Positions 7,726-16,030 of a stretch of 27,265 nt of DNA are shown in pieces. The notes below the pieces were generated by a model that saw only the letters and a program-made list of their open reading frames with translations, ran no database searches and was not told where the DNA came from. This DNA comes from Rhodoferax sp. (lineage in GTDB: Bacteria; Pseudomonadota; Gammaproteobacteria; Burkholderiales; Burkholderiaceae_C), in contig JADGRK010000002.1 of assembly GCA_017880985.1 (NCBI GenBank), positions 1 through 27,265 of the forward strand, read 5' to 3'. Position 1 is the first letter of the stretch. Each line of letters starts with the position of its first letter. The translations under genes were made by a program, and so were the position numbers.

Positions 7726-8991
7726 TCAACGGCCCCGACCACCTCCGCGTTGGCCACCGCCGGAGCCAGTGCCACCGCGCCGTTGACCCTGATTCTGCCG
7801 CTGCCGCGTGAAACTATCCGCACCAATGTAGCCAAAGGCGGTCTGCATCGGATCCGGCTGCCCTGCCGCCGTTTGACGATCTCCAGACTCAGCACGATTT
7901 TTCCGACCCTGCCCTGCGCCTGGTGAGAAAGTCTGCCCATTACGCTGATTGTCAACCGATGACTCATTGCGCCGCAAATTTCCAGCGTTGCGCAGTCCTT
8001 TGCCGCGCCCACCCCGACGTCGATTTCGCACGCCAGGGTCTTGTCCCGAGCTTTCACGCATTGAAGAATCGGCCACACCGGCGCCAGATTCATCGCCATT
8101 TGCACGGGAAGTTCGCGTCCCTGCGGCCTGTGTCAATGATTTAATGTCACCCTCATCGAGTTCCATCCATGCACCGCGCTTGAGACCACGCGGCAACACC
8201 ATCGCGCCATATCGGATGCGGATCAATCGACTCACCGCGTGACCTACCGCTTCAAACAGGCGACGAACTTCGCGGTTGCGGCCCTCTGATATCGTAACCC
8301 GATACCAGCAGTTCGCACCTTCTCCACCGCCTTCTTCAATTGAACCAAATTGGGCAAGGCCGTCATCAAGCTTCACGCCTTCGAGCAGTTTTTGCTTTTC
8401 ATCCCCATTCAACGCCCCAAGCACCCGCACGGCATATTCCCGCTCCAGGCCGAAACGCGGATGCATCAAACTATTGGCCAATGCTCCGGAACTCGTGAAC
8501 AACAATAGACCTTCTGTATTCAGATCGAGTCGCCCCACCGATTGCCATTTGCCTTGAAACAACTTGGGTAGCCTGCGAAAAACGGTGGGTCGATTCTGCG
8601 GATCATCGTGGGTTACAAGTTCTCCAGCGGGCTTGTGGTAAGCAATCACCCTCGGCGGCGGCGGATCGATTCGAAACCTGATCGGCTTGCCATTGACTTT
8701 GACGTGATCGCCAAACTGAATTCGTTGCCCGATATGCGCCGGCTCATTGTTGACTGTGATTCGGCCTTCCATGATCAACTGCTCCATCTCCAGTCGCGAT
8801 CCCATGCCGGCCTGCGCCAGAACTTTGTGCAGTTTGGGTGATTCGGCCATCGGTGCCAGCACACGTTTGACAGGCACCAGGGCTGCACTTTCCTCGTCCG
8901 CATCAAACTGGCCGGATACAACGTCATTGAAACGATTGCCCATCGTATCGTTTACAGTATGAGTCGGCCTGTCAGCACTATTTAGGTTCAT
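7726..8991 (-). CDS. rluB: 23S rRNA pseudouridine synthase, RluB family, with RG-rich tail
   Basis: An S4 RNA-binding domain (about residues 53-100) precedes an RsuA/RluB-type catalytic domain with the motif GRLDLNTEGLL (catalytic Asp156). RluB makes pseudouridine 2605 in 23S rRNA helix 89/90. The protein is 421 residues. Residues from about 290 onward are a low-complexity, Arg/Gly/Asn/Gln-rich tail that holds one ordered-looking segment (PDPMQTAFGYIGADSF) and ends in GGGQRGGGRGR. The first 50 residues are also a family-variable extension. ATG overlaps the scpB stop as ATGA, as is common for the scpB-rluB pair. RluB rather than RsuA or RluE is inferred from neighbours and length. Confidence 0.9.
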   Translation of the reverse strand: MNLNSADRPTHTVNDTMGNRFNDVVSGQFDADEESAALVPVKRVLAPMAESPKLHKVLAQAGMGSRLEMEQLIMEGRITVNNEPAHIGQRIQFGDHVKVNGKPIRFRIDPPPPRVIAYHKPAGELVTHDDPQNRPTVFRRLPKLFQGKWQSVGRLDLNTEGLLLFTSSGALANSLMHPRFGLEREYAVRVLGALNGDEKQKLLEGVKLDDGLAQFGSIEEGGGEGANCWYRVTISEGRNREVRRLFEAVGHAVSRLIRIRYGAMVLPRGLKRGAWMELDEGDIKSLTQAAGTRTSRANGDESGAGVADSSMRESSGQDPGVRNRRRGGRGKGLRNAGNLRRNESSVDNQRNGQTFSPGAGQGRKNRAESGDRQTAAGQPDPMQTAFGYIGADSFTRQRQNQGQRRGGTGSGGGQRGGGRGR

Positions 8992-9590
8992 GGTTGGGTC
9001 CTGTCCAGTAAAACATCGAATTCCGCCTGTGCCATGGGCTCAACCGCAAAGAGCACTTCCATCACGTTGACCTGCTGCGCCGCTGTATCAAGCAAGGGCA
9101 ATTGATCAAGGGATTGCAGTCCAAGATCATCGAGAAAATGTTTGGTGGTCGCAAAAAGCGCTGGGCGGCCAATCGTCTCCCGGTGACCAATGACTTCAAC
9201 CCAGCCTCTATCTTCAAGTTGTTTGAGAAGAAGCGAATTGACAGTCACACCTCTTACGTCTTCAATGTCGCCGCGAGTTACCGGTTGCCGGTAGGCAATG
9301 ATGGCCAGCGTTTCCAGCGTCGCACGGGTATAGCGTGGCGGTTTTTCAGGCTGCAATCGATCAAGATACTCTCTCATTTCAGGGCGACTTTGAAAACGCC
9401 ACCCGCTGGCTACGTTGACCAGTTCCACCCCAGATTGCAGCCAGTCTTGCTGGAGCTCATACAATAAATTTTTGAGCGTGTCATAACTCAACCGGTCGTC
9501 AAAAAGTGCACGCATATCGCGCACCTGCAGAGGTTGCTGTGCACAAATCAAGGCAGTTTCCAGGATGCGCCTGGCATCCGTCGTATTCAT
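8988..9590 (-). CDS. scpB: Segregation and condensation protein B
   Basis: The 200-residue protein has two winged-helix domains. It contains the strongly conserved ScpB segment YTRATLETLAIIAYRQPVTR, followed by IEDVRGVTVNS and LLKQLEDRGWVEVIGHRE. ScpB binds the kleisin ScpA in the bacterial SMC condensin that organises and segregates the chromosome. The ATG at 9590 is the only reasonable start, because an in-frame TGA lies a short distance upstream. The usual partner scpA is not adjacent here. The stop overlaps the rluB start by 4 bp. The 129 bp upstream to rluD show no recognisable gene. Confidence 0.95.
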   Translation of the reverse strand: MNTTDARRILETALICAQQPLQVRDMRALFDDRLSYDTLKNLLYELQQDWLQSGVELVNVASGWRFQSRPEMREYLDRLQPEKPPRYTRATLETLAIIAYRQPVTRGDIEDVRGVTVNSLLLKQLEDRGWVEVIGHRETIGRPALFATTKHFLDDLGLQSLDQLPLLDTAAQQVNVMEVLFAVEPMAQAEFDVLLDRTQP

Positions 9591-9719
9591 GGTCTTGAAA
9601 TTCCAGGAACGGCACCCACAAGGTGCAAATCAGGTCGATAGGTTGGGGCGCAGCAGGCAGATTGATAAATTCACCGCGCGGGCCTCGGCTGCTGGCCAAG
9701 GGACTGGTTTTTTACACCA

Positions 9720-10730
9720 TTAGTTTTCATTATAACTTAGACCCCACTCCCCCAATGCCTGACGTAAATCTGTCGGCAAATCGGCCCGAAACACCATCGA
9801 CTTGCGTGTGAATGGATGTATGAAAGCCAGGCGAAAAGCATGCAGGGCTTGTCGTCGCATACCCGCCGCAGTAACACCACCATATAGCTCGTCGGCGACC
9901 AGGGGATGCCCAATCGATGCCATATGCACTCGAATTTGATGGGTTCGGCCGCTATGAAGAGTACATCGAACCAGACACCCCTGTTCGCAATTTTGAAGAA
10001 GTTCAACATCCGTTCTGGCCAGCTTGCCCGGATTTTTATCGATATCGACCACCGCCATTTTCAGCCGGTTACGAGGATCCCGGCCTATCGGTGCATTGAC
10101 TTCGCGCAGAGTGCGGCCCAACCAGGGACGATGGGCCAGCGCGACATACTGGCGGCTGACTTCTCGCGCGGCGATCGATCGAATCAAGGCGTCCATTGCC
10201 GCACGAGTGCGGGCCACAACCATCAGACCGCTGGTGTCTTTATCCAGCCGATGAACAATGCCAGCGCGCGGCAAATTCATGGCGCTAGCGTCATAAGCCA
10301 GCAAGCCATTCAAGAGTGTGCCGCTCCAGTTGCCGGGTGCCGGATGGACCACCAGGCCAGCCGGTTTGTTAACGATCATCAGGTGCTCATCTTCAAACAT
10401 GAGGTCAAGCGCCATGGCTTCCGGCTTGAAAGCCTGGCTTTGCGGCGTCGGACGTAATTCAATGACCCCAACATCGCCAGCCTTGACGCGAATCGACGCC
10501 TTGCGCGCCACCGCTCCATTGACTACGACGCCTTCCAAATCAATCAATTGCTGCAAATAGCTGCGCGAAAATTCAGGCACCAACTCAACCAGAGCCCGAT
10601 CAAGACGCTGTCCATGTTGGGACTCGGTAAATAACAGTTGGCGCAATTCGGCGTCCGGCCCCGCTTCGGTCAAGTCTTGTGCTTCTGGGCCCTCAGGACC
10701 GCCCGATATAATCAATTCGGAAATTTTCAA
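9720..10730 (-). CDS. rluD: 23S rRNA pseudouridine(1911/1915/1917) synthase RluD
   Basis: An S4 domain (about residues 38-85) is followed by a RluA/RluD catalytic domain with HRLDKDTSGLMV (catalytic Asp163), INKPAGLVVHP-like NKPAGLVVHP and LHSGRTHQIRVHM. It modifies helix 69 of 23S rRNA and is important for ribosome assembly. The start is uncertain. No ATG precedes the S4 domain. TTG at 10730-10728 with GAGGA nine bases upstream is the best candidate, and a second TTG lies five codons further in. An in-frame TGA at 10745-10743 bounds the frame. bamD is divergent, 14 bp away, the usual arrangement in Betaproteobacteria. Confidence 0.94.
   Translation of the reverse strand: MKISELIISGGPEGPEAQDLTEAGPDAELRQLLFTESQHGQRLDRALVELVPEFSRSYLQQLIDLEGVVVNGAVARKASIRVKAGDVGVIELRPTPQSQAFKPEAMALDLMFEDEHLMIVNKPAGLVVHPAPGNWSGTLLNGLLAYDASAMNLPRAGIVHRLDKDTSGLMVVARTRAAMDALIRSIAAREVSRQYVALAHRPWLGRTLREVNAPIGRDPRNRLKMAVVDIDKNPGKLARTDVELLQNCEQGCLVRCTLHSGRTHQIRVHMASIGHPLVADELYGGVTAAGMRRQALHAFRLAFIHPFTRKSMVFRADLPTDLRQALGEWGLSYNEN
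10707..10712 (+). promoter_or_regulatory. Candidate -10 box for bamD inside the rluD 5' end
   Basis: A perfect TATAAT lies 32 bp before the bamD ATG, inside the first codons of the oppositely oriented rluD. The -35 region is poor: TTCTGG at 10683-10688 would give an 18-bp spacer. With so little space between the divergent genes, the bamD promoter must lie in rluD coding sequence, which supports the call. No binding site is recognised. Confidence 0.45.
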
Positions 10731-10744
10731 GAAAGTTGTTCCTC

Positions 10745-11551
10745 ATGCTTCGAGCCAAATTATCGGTTGTCTGCGCCTGGTCAATGGCGGGTGCAGCTTT
10801 GCTGCTGTCCGGGTGTTCGTCCACCCCGGAAGACAAGGCGGCTAATTGGAGCCCCAACAAAATATACGCCGAAGCCAAAGACGAGTTGAATTCAGGAAGC
10901 TATGACAAGGCCGTAACCTTGTTTGAAAAGCTGGAAGGTCGCGCTGCCGGAACGCCCTTGGCGCAACAGGCCCAACTTGACAAGGCGTATGCACAATACA
11001 AGTCGGGTGAACCGGCGCAAGCCATTGCCACCCTTGATCGCTTCATGAAATTGCACCCGGCCAGCCCTGCGCTGGATTACGCGCTGTACCTCAAGGGGAT
11101 CGTCAATTTCAATGACGATCTGGGGATGTTTGCCTCAATTACTCGCCAGGACCTGGCGGAACGTGATCAAAAAGCCTCTAAAGAATCGTTTGAAGCATTC
11201 AAGGACTTGACGACACGGTTTCCGGCCTCCCGTTACGCGCCCGACGCCGGTCAGCGCATGAACTATATTGTCAACTCGCTGGCCCAGTACGAAGTGCATG
11301 TGGCGCGCTATTACTATCACCGGGGTGCTTATGTGGCGGCCATCAACCGGGCCCAGATAGCCGTCTCCGACTACCAAGGTGTGCCCGCAGTCGAGGAAGC
11401 TCTGTTCATCATTGTCGAGTCATACGATGCGCTGGGTATGACGCAACTTCGTGACGATACCAAACGGGTGCTTGTAAAAAACTATCCCCAGACAGAGTAT
11501 CTGACCCGCGGCTTCAAAGCCAGCTCGGATCCATGGTGGAAGGTCTGGTAA
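10745..11551 (+). CDS. bamD: Outer membrane protein assembly factor BamD
   Basis: BamD is the essential TPR lipoprotein of the BAM complex. The 268-residue precursor has a lipoprotein signal with lipobox LLSGC (Cys24), then repeated TPR pairs, including GSYDKAVTLFEKLEGR, FEAFKDLTTRFPASRYAPDA and RGAYVAAINRAQIAVSDY, and the typical end SDPWWKVW. The ATG at 10745 gives an ordinary signal length. TTG at 10736 would add three residues (MFL) and is less likely. A weak AAGAAAG lies about 10 bp upstream. The last 12 codons and the stop overlap antisense with the end of the dinG-like gene. Confidence 0.95.
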   Translation: MLRAKLSVVCAWSMAGAALLLSGCSSTPEDKAANWSPNKIYAEAKDELNSGSYDKAVTLFEKLEGRAAGTPLAQQAQLDKAYAQYKSGEPAQAIATLDRFMKLHPASPALDYALYLKGIVNFNDDLGMFASITRQDLAERDQKASKESFEAFKDLTTRFPASRYAPDAGQRMNYIVNSLAQYEVHVARYYYHRGAYVAAINRAQIAVSDYQGVPAVEEALFIIVESYDALGMTQLRDDTKRVLVKNYPQTEYLTRGFKASSDPWWKVW

Positions 11552-13526
11552 GCGCTTCAAGCGCCTCAATCAACTCCGGCTCGGAGGTGATCCTTCTCAT
11601 CGCTGGCAATGCCCTCATCAGGCGTTTTCCGTAGCCCATAAGTGCCAGGCGGGTATCGCAGACTACCAGGATTCCCCGATCAGATTCGCGTCGAATCAAT
11701 CGACCCGCTCCTTGCTTGAGCGCCACGGCTGCCTCAGGCATCAAATAGTCATTGAACACGCTGCGTCCCGCAGCCTCAAGACGTCTCGAACGCGCCTCTA
11801 CCAGCGGATCATTCGGTGGCGGAAACGGAAGCTTGTCAATGACCACCATCTGTAACGCGTCCCCGGGGATGTCCACCCCTTCCCAAAAGGAAGCCGAGGC
11901 GACCAGAATGCAACCCGCGCGCCCGCCCGAATTGCCGCGACGAAAGCGTTCCATCAATTCGCGTTTGGGTTGTTGCCCTTGCACCAGTATTTCGAGTTCG
12001 GTTGATTCGGAAAAATAACTCTGTAACGCCTCACTAACGGCACGCAGTGCGCGCAGAGTTGTTGTCAGCACCAGTGTGCGTCCACCAATCAAAGGTGCCG
12101 TCCTGGCAATGAACTCAGCCACTTGTGCACTGTGACCCACCTCGCCGGGCTTGGGCAAATGCCGTGGCACATGCAGGGCGGCCTGAACGCCATAGTCAAA
12201 CGGACTGGCAATTTTCAGGATTTCCGCCTCTCCCAAGCCACTCGGTTCGGTAAACCAACTCAATTTTGGGTCGTCACCCAGGGTCGCCGAGGTAAATATC
12301 CAGGAGCGCTGTGTCTGATCGTCTGGTGTCGGCCTGAGCAGCCGCGTCTCGACCGTGCCTGCAATATCAAGCGGCGACTCGATCAGCGTGAGCTTTGCGC
12401 CCACATCAAGCCAACGCACCGAGTCGGGCGCACAAGGGCCCATAAAAAATTCAAAACGCCCGACCAAACCCTGAGCACGCTCAAACAAGCGTTGAAGATC
12501 AGGCGCGACTTCACGCACGCAATCAAGTGCCAGTATCGCAGCAGAACAGGTTGCTCGGAGCGTCTCAAGTGCTTCGTACCATGCAACCGCTTGAACCTGT
12601 TCGGGCACCAAATCGGTCCAGCGCAGTTTGGTTCCTGGACTGACATTACCCACAGCCAGACGCAAATCACGCGCTGCACGCTCGATGTCAGACGCCAATC
12701 GCTGCCATTCAATTTGCCCGCGTGCCTGCAGCAAGCCATGCGCCAGCATGTCGCGCGCAAAATCCATAAGCTGTCCGGTACTCAACTGTTGACCCAAAAA
12801 CTGGACTCCGGTCTCATTGAGTTGATGGGCTTCATCAAAAATCACGGTACGCACCGACGGAAGCAACTCGGCCACACCCGATTCCCTTACCGCCAGATCG
12901 GCAAAAAACAAATGATGATTGATGACGAGCAGGTCGGCCGCCATCGCCTCTCGCCGTGCCTGGTTGACATGACAGTTGCGAAACTGGGGGCAGGTTGAGC
13001 CCAGACAATTGTCCCGCGATGACGTAATGACAGGAATCAGCGCCGAGCGCTCATCCAGACCTGGTAATTCAGCCAGGTCGCCGCTGCGGGTGACTTGCGC
13101 CCATGCCTCAATCCTGGCCAAAGTTCGCAGCGCCTCGTGATCGGCGAGGTTTGAGTCGTGACGTGCCAGATCGAGGCGATGCAGACACAAATAACTGCCT
13201 CGACCTTTAAGTAGCGCGGTGCGTATCGGCAGGCCCAAGGCTTTGATCAGATGTGGCAGATCGCGCCCAAATAACTGGTCCTGCAGCGTTTTCGTGGCCG
13301 TCGAGAGCATGACGCGCGCACCACTCAACAAGGCGGGTACCAGATAGGCAAAAGTCTTGCCAATGCCGGTGCCCGCTTCGACCACCAGCACACCACCCTC
13401 CTCCATGATGCGTGCAATCGCACATGCCATTTCGGTTTGTCCATCTCTGGGTGTGAACTCTTCGACCGTGCGCGCCAACAAACCGCCGGGGGCAAAGGTC
13501 TCGCGGGTCAAGTTTTGCAGACTCAT
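11514..13526 (-). CDS. dinG: ATP-dependent Fe-S helicase, DinG/YoaA family
   Basis: This 670-residue XPD-like superfamily 2 helicase unwinds DNA 5'-3' in repair and in clearing replication obstacles. It shows Walker A AGTGIGKT (51-58), four cluster cysteines (Cys114 and Cys174, 179, 185 in DNCLGSTCPQFRNC), the DEAH box (231-234) and C-terminal motif VI QGAGRLIRRESDRG. Domain order and length fit YoaA/DinG; which of the two is not decided here, so the symbol is provisional. The gene faces bamD and its last 38 bp overlap bamD antisense. The first in-frame stop really lies inside bamD, so the overlap is not a start/stop choice artefact. Confidence 0.92.
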   Translation of the reverse strand: MSLQNLTRETFAPGGLLARTVEEFTPRDGQTEMACAIARIMEEGGVLVVEAGTGIGKTFAYLVPALLSGARVMLSTATKTLQDQLFGRDLPHLIKALGLPIRTALLKGRGSYLCLHRLDLARHDSNLADHEALRTLARIEAWAQVTRSGDLAELPGLDERSALIPVITSSRDNCLGSTCPQFRNCHVNQARREAMAADLLVINHHLFFADLAVRESGVAELLPSVRTVIFDEAHQLNETGVQFLGQQLSTGQLMDFARDMLAHGLLQARGQIEWQRLASDIERAARDLRLAVGNVSPGTKLRWTDLVPEQVQAVAWYEALETLRATCSAAILALDCVREVAPDLQRLFERAQGLVGRFEFFMGPCAPDSVRWLDVGAKLTLIESPLDIAGTVETRLLRPTPDDQTQRSWIFTSATLGDDPKLSWFTEPSGLGEAEILKIASPFDYGVQAALHVPRHLPKPGEVGHSAQVAEFIARTAPLIGGRTLVLTTTLRALRAVSEALQSYFSESTELEILVQGQQPKRELMERFRRGNSGGRAGCILVASASFWEGVDIPGDALQMVVIDKLPFPPPNDPLVEARSRRLEAAGRSVFNDYLMPEAAVALKQGAGRLIRRESDRGILVVCDTRLALMGYGKRLMRALPAMRRITSEPELIEALEALTRPSTMDPSWL

Positions 13527-13649
13527 TCAATCAATCATGGAAAGTCAGAATAAGTATTCGAATCAATTGCTTACGAGATGGTCACGGGTTAGCTTGATAA
13601 TAAGCGCTGCAAGCACACTTATCAGTCTCATCTACTTTTAATCTTCACT
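13527..13649. other. Divergent dinG / phosphatase intergenic region
   Basis: The 123-bp AT-richer gap between two divergent start codons must hold both promoters. An extended -10-like TTGATAAT is seen around 13593-13600 toward the phosphatase gene, without a good -35. An imperfect inverted repeat (GATAATAAG with ACTTATC) lies at about 13595-13623. No firm operator or LexA-like box was recognised. Confidence 0.3.
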
Positions 13650-14411
13650 ATGTCCAAAGGCTACCGACTCACCGCATCCACGGGCATCCACAAGGGTGAC
13701 CGTGACTACCAGCAAGACCAGGTCATGTTGTTGACTCACGAGCGTGTGAGCGGCTGTGTTCTGGCCGTGCTCGCGGATGGCATGGGCGGGCGCAGTGGCG
13801 GGCGTAAAGCCTCCGATCAGGTCATGATGACCGCCCGGCAGCTATTTGAACGTTATTCTCCCGCGACTGATGACGCCGCTGCGGCATTGAAGCAATTGGT
13901 GGAAGAGGCGCATACGGTCATCAAATTGACTGCCATCTCGGCAGAAGAAGAGCCGCACAGCACAATCGCCACATTCCTGATCAATCCGGGCGGCGACTGT
14001 CACTGGGCCCACGCGGGTGATTCGCGTATCTATCACTTTCATGGCAACAAATTTATCAAACGCACGATGGATCATTCATACGTGCAGGAGTTGGTGAACC
14101 GCGGGGAACTCACTGAAGAGCAAGCCAGCGATCATCCGCAATCCAACATACTTCTGGGCTGCCTGGGATCTGAAAATGACCCACCCATGGATATTCACTT
14201 GATTTCCCGGTTGCGCGCCGGTGACATACTGATGGCCTGTAGCGATGGTGTCTGGCACTATTTCAATACGACAGAAATCGGCTCCATTCTCTCGACTTTG
14301 TCAGCGCGTGAAGCGACTGAGTTTTTGATCGAAAAGGCCAGGTCCCGCGGACATGGTGGCGGGGATAATCTGTCCTTGGTGATCGTCAAATTGGAGCCTC
14401 TGGAGTCCTGA
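13650..14411 (+). CDS. PP2C-family serine/threonine protein phosphatase
   Basis: The 253-residue soluble protein carries the metal-binding motifs of PPM phosphatases in order: GDRDYQQD (16-23), LADGMGG with Asp43, HAGDSRIY with Asp124, CSDGVW with Asp199 and GGDNLSLVIV with Asp239. It should dephosphorylate Ser/Thr residues using two Mn/Mg ions. It has no signal peptide, membrane segment or fused regulatory domain. No Ser/Thr kinase or FHA-domain gene is next to it here, so the substrate is unknown. It is transcribed alone on the plus strand, convergent with the small secreted protein gene at 14470. Confidence 0.92.
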   Translation: MSKGYRLTASTGIHKGDRDYQQDQVMLLTHERVSGCVLAVLADGMGGRSGGRKASDQVMMTARQLFERYSPATDDAAAALKQLVEEAHTVIKLTAISAEEEPHSTIATFLINPGGDCHWAHAGDSRIYHFHGNKFIKRTMDHSYVQELVNRGELTEEQASDHPQSNILLGCLGSENDPPMDIHLISRLRAGDILMACSDGVWHYFNTTEIGSILSTLSAREATEFLIEKARSRGHGGGDNLSLVIVKLEPLES

Positions 14412-14469
14412 TTTTCACAAGCAGACCACAGAGCAGCGAAGTTGTGGCCGACCAACAAATTCTCTGATC

Positions 14470-14826
14470 TTATTGACCGTTGCCGATCACAGGCGGTGCA
14501 GCCGCTTCTTGCTCATTTTGCCGGACTGACTTTTGACTGATTTGATCGATCTTCTCTTGCGCCCGCCGCTTGCGCTCAACGTCATTAAGCAAGCGCTCCT
14601 GGCGCCGAAGATCATCCAGCGCTTCACGCCGCCTCGCCCGAACCTCATGCAAGCAACCGGTTACTGCAAATCTGGCGTAACACGCCGATTCTGCAATCTG
14701 GTAGTTCGCCTCTTGCTGCACCCGAGTTGCCCGAATCTGGCTGCGCTCGCCCTCAACATCGAGCGCCTGTGCGAAAACCAGAGTGCTATTGATCCCCAGC
14801 CCTATCAATAAGAACAATTTATTCAT
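14470..14826 (-). CDS. Small secreted protein of unknown function
   Basis: I do not recognise a family. The 118-residue protein has a signal peptide (MNKLFLLIGLGINSTLVFA, probable cleavage after Ala19 or Ala21). A highly charged, Arg/Glu/Gln-rich helical region with coiled-coil character (about 60-105) follows, then a Pro/Ala tail. Two cysteines (Cys49, Cys58) could form a periplasmic disulfide. The ATG overlaps the zapE stop as ATGA, so it is co-translated with zapE. This coupling and the clean signal peptide argue that the gene is real. A link to cell division is only guilt by association. Confidence 0.8.
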   Translation of the reverse strand: MNKLFLLIGLGINSTLVFAQALDVEGERSQIRATRVQQEANYQIAESACYARFAVTGCLHEVRARRREALDDLRRQERLLNDVERKRRAQEKIDQISQKSVRQNEQEAAAPPVIGNGQ

Positions 14827-15920
14827 GTCAAACGAGTGTCCACCTGGCGCCGCCCCTGAACCAAGAACTCACGCGACTGCATTTCGTTCAGGCGCGATAC
14901 TGTGCGCGAAAACTCATGCACCAGCGGACCCTCAGTGTACAAGGCATCCGGTGCCACGGCGGCCGACATGATCAGTTTGACACGCCGGTCGTAAAGCACA
15001 TCCACCAGCCAGGTAAAACGGCGCGCTTCCGACACCATGCGAGGCGGCAGGTGCGGCACATCGCTCAACAAAACGGTATGAAACTGCGTGGCGATTTCCA
15101 GATAGTCATTTTGGGATCGTGGGCCGCCACAAAGCGTTTTGAAATCAAACCAGACCAGGCCGCCTGCTCTGCGCCGGGCATGAATCTGTCGGGCCTCAAT
15201 CTGCAACACCGGATATTCATCCTGTGTTTCGGCCAGGCGCCCAAAAGCGTCGGCTAAGGCCCCGTCCGCCAACTCGTCCAGCGGCATGTAATAGGTATCA
15301 AGCTGCTCCAGCATGCGGGCGCGGTAGTCACATCCATTGTCCACATTGATCACTTCAAGATGTTGTTTGAGCAAGTCAATGGCGGGAAGAACCCGCTCCC
15401 GATGAAGACCATTGGGATACAGGTCATCCGGCTTGAAATTGGAGGTAGTGACAAAGCCCACGCCGTTGTTGAACAGGGCTGCCAATAATCGATGCAGAAT
15501 CATGGCATCTGTGATGTCAGCAATGTGAAACTCGTCAAAACAAATTAAGCGATATTTTTCAGCCATGCGCATCGCCAACACATCGAGCGGATTGGCGGTA
15601 CCCCGAAGATCGACCAACTCCCGGTGAACTTCGCGCATGAACTCATGAAAATGCAGCCGGGTCTTGCGCTTGAGCGGCAGTGCGCCAAAAAAACAATCCA
15701 TCAAAAAGCTTTTACCCCGCCCAACGCCGCCGTACAGATAGACACCAAGCGGAATGTCAGGATGGTTGATCAGCTTCTTGATCGCGTTGGAGCGTTGCTC
15801 CCTGAACCGGGCCCAGTCCCGCGCGCAGCGCTGCAAGGCCGTGACAGCGCGCAGTTGGGCCGGATCTGCACAATAGCCACGCGCGCTCAATTCGGCTTGG
15901 TAGGCCTGCTTGACAGTCAT
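14823..15920 (-). CDS. zapE: Cell division protein ZapE (AFG1-like ATPase)
   Basis: The 365-residue P-loop ATPase of the AFG1/ZapE family has Walker A GGVGRGKS (64-71), Walker B LICFDEF (125-131) and the sensor-like TTSNFKPDDLYPNGLHRERV. In E. coli ZapE associates with the Z-ring and is needed under heat or low oxygen. Length is typical. It follows lpd, separated by a 110-bp gap holding a MITE-like element, and overlaps the small secreted-protein gene by 4 bp. Confidence 0.95.
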   Translation of the reverse strand: MTVKQAYQAELSARGYCADPAQLRAVTALQRCARDWARFREQRSNAIKKLINHPDIPLGVYLYGGVGRGKSFLMDCFFGALPLKRKTRLHFHEFMREVHRELVDLRGTANPLDVLAMRMAEKYRLICFDEFHIADITDAMILHRLLAALFNNGVGFVTTSNFKPDDLYPNGLHRERVLPAIDLLKQHLEVINVDNGCDYRARMLEQLDTYYMPLDELADGALADAFGRLAETQDEYPVLQIEARQIHARRRAGGLVWFDFKTLCGGPRSQNDYLEIATQFHTVLLSDVPHLPPRMVSEARRFTWLVDVLYDRRVKLIMSAAVAPDALYTEGPLVHEFSRTVSRLNEMQSREFLVQGRRQVDTRLT

Positions 15921-15947
15921 ATTGGAAAGTCATCCATAATTTCAAAA

Positions 15948-16027
15948 TTGTCCTTGCGGGCTCGACCCGCAATCCATCACTGCCCTTGTACGATGCCATG
16001 GATCCCGGTTCAAGCGCGGGATGACAA
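15948..16027. repeat. 80-bp MITE-like palindromic element
   Basis: The element runs from TTGTCC to GACAA, so its ends are short inverted repeats. It contains two hairpins: GCGGG/CCCGC at 15956-15970 and ATCCCG/CGGGAT at 16002-16022. Inner ATCCAT (15972) and ATGGAT (15998) are also inverted repeats, so the whole unit is an imperfect palindrome. It resembles the widespread proteobacterial CCCGG-ATCCATGG type intergenic repeat. It fills the lpd-zapE gap and is not related to the GGACAGAGCT family elsewhere in the window. Confidence 0.75.
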
Positions 16028-16030
16028 CCA

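Noticed and set aside
9499..9699. Minus-strand 66-codon frame between rluD and scpB
   Set aside because: It needs a TTG start, overlaps the scpB 5' end by about 90 bases in another frame, and has no recognisable features.
10736..10744. TTG start for bamD three codons upstream
   Set aside because: ATG at 10745 gives a normal lipoprotein signal length, and the added MFL residues bring nothing.
12123..12998. 291-codon plus-strand frame antisense to the dinG-like helicase
   Set aside because: It spans the conserved helicase motifs on the other strand and has no domain of its own.
13650..14411. Possible kinase-phosphatase signalling or secretion-linked cassette around the PP2C gene
   Set aside because: No kinase, FHA or secretion gene lies nearby; neighbours are a helicase gene and a small unknown.
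14412..14469. Terminator between the converging phosphatase and small secreted-protein genes
   Set aside because: Only a CCACA/TGTGG stem with a 12-base loop and no U-tract was found, too weak to list.
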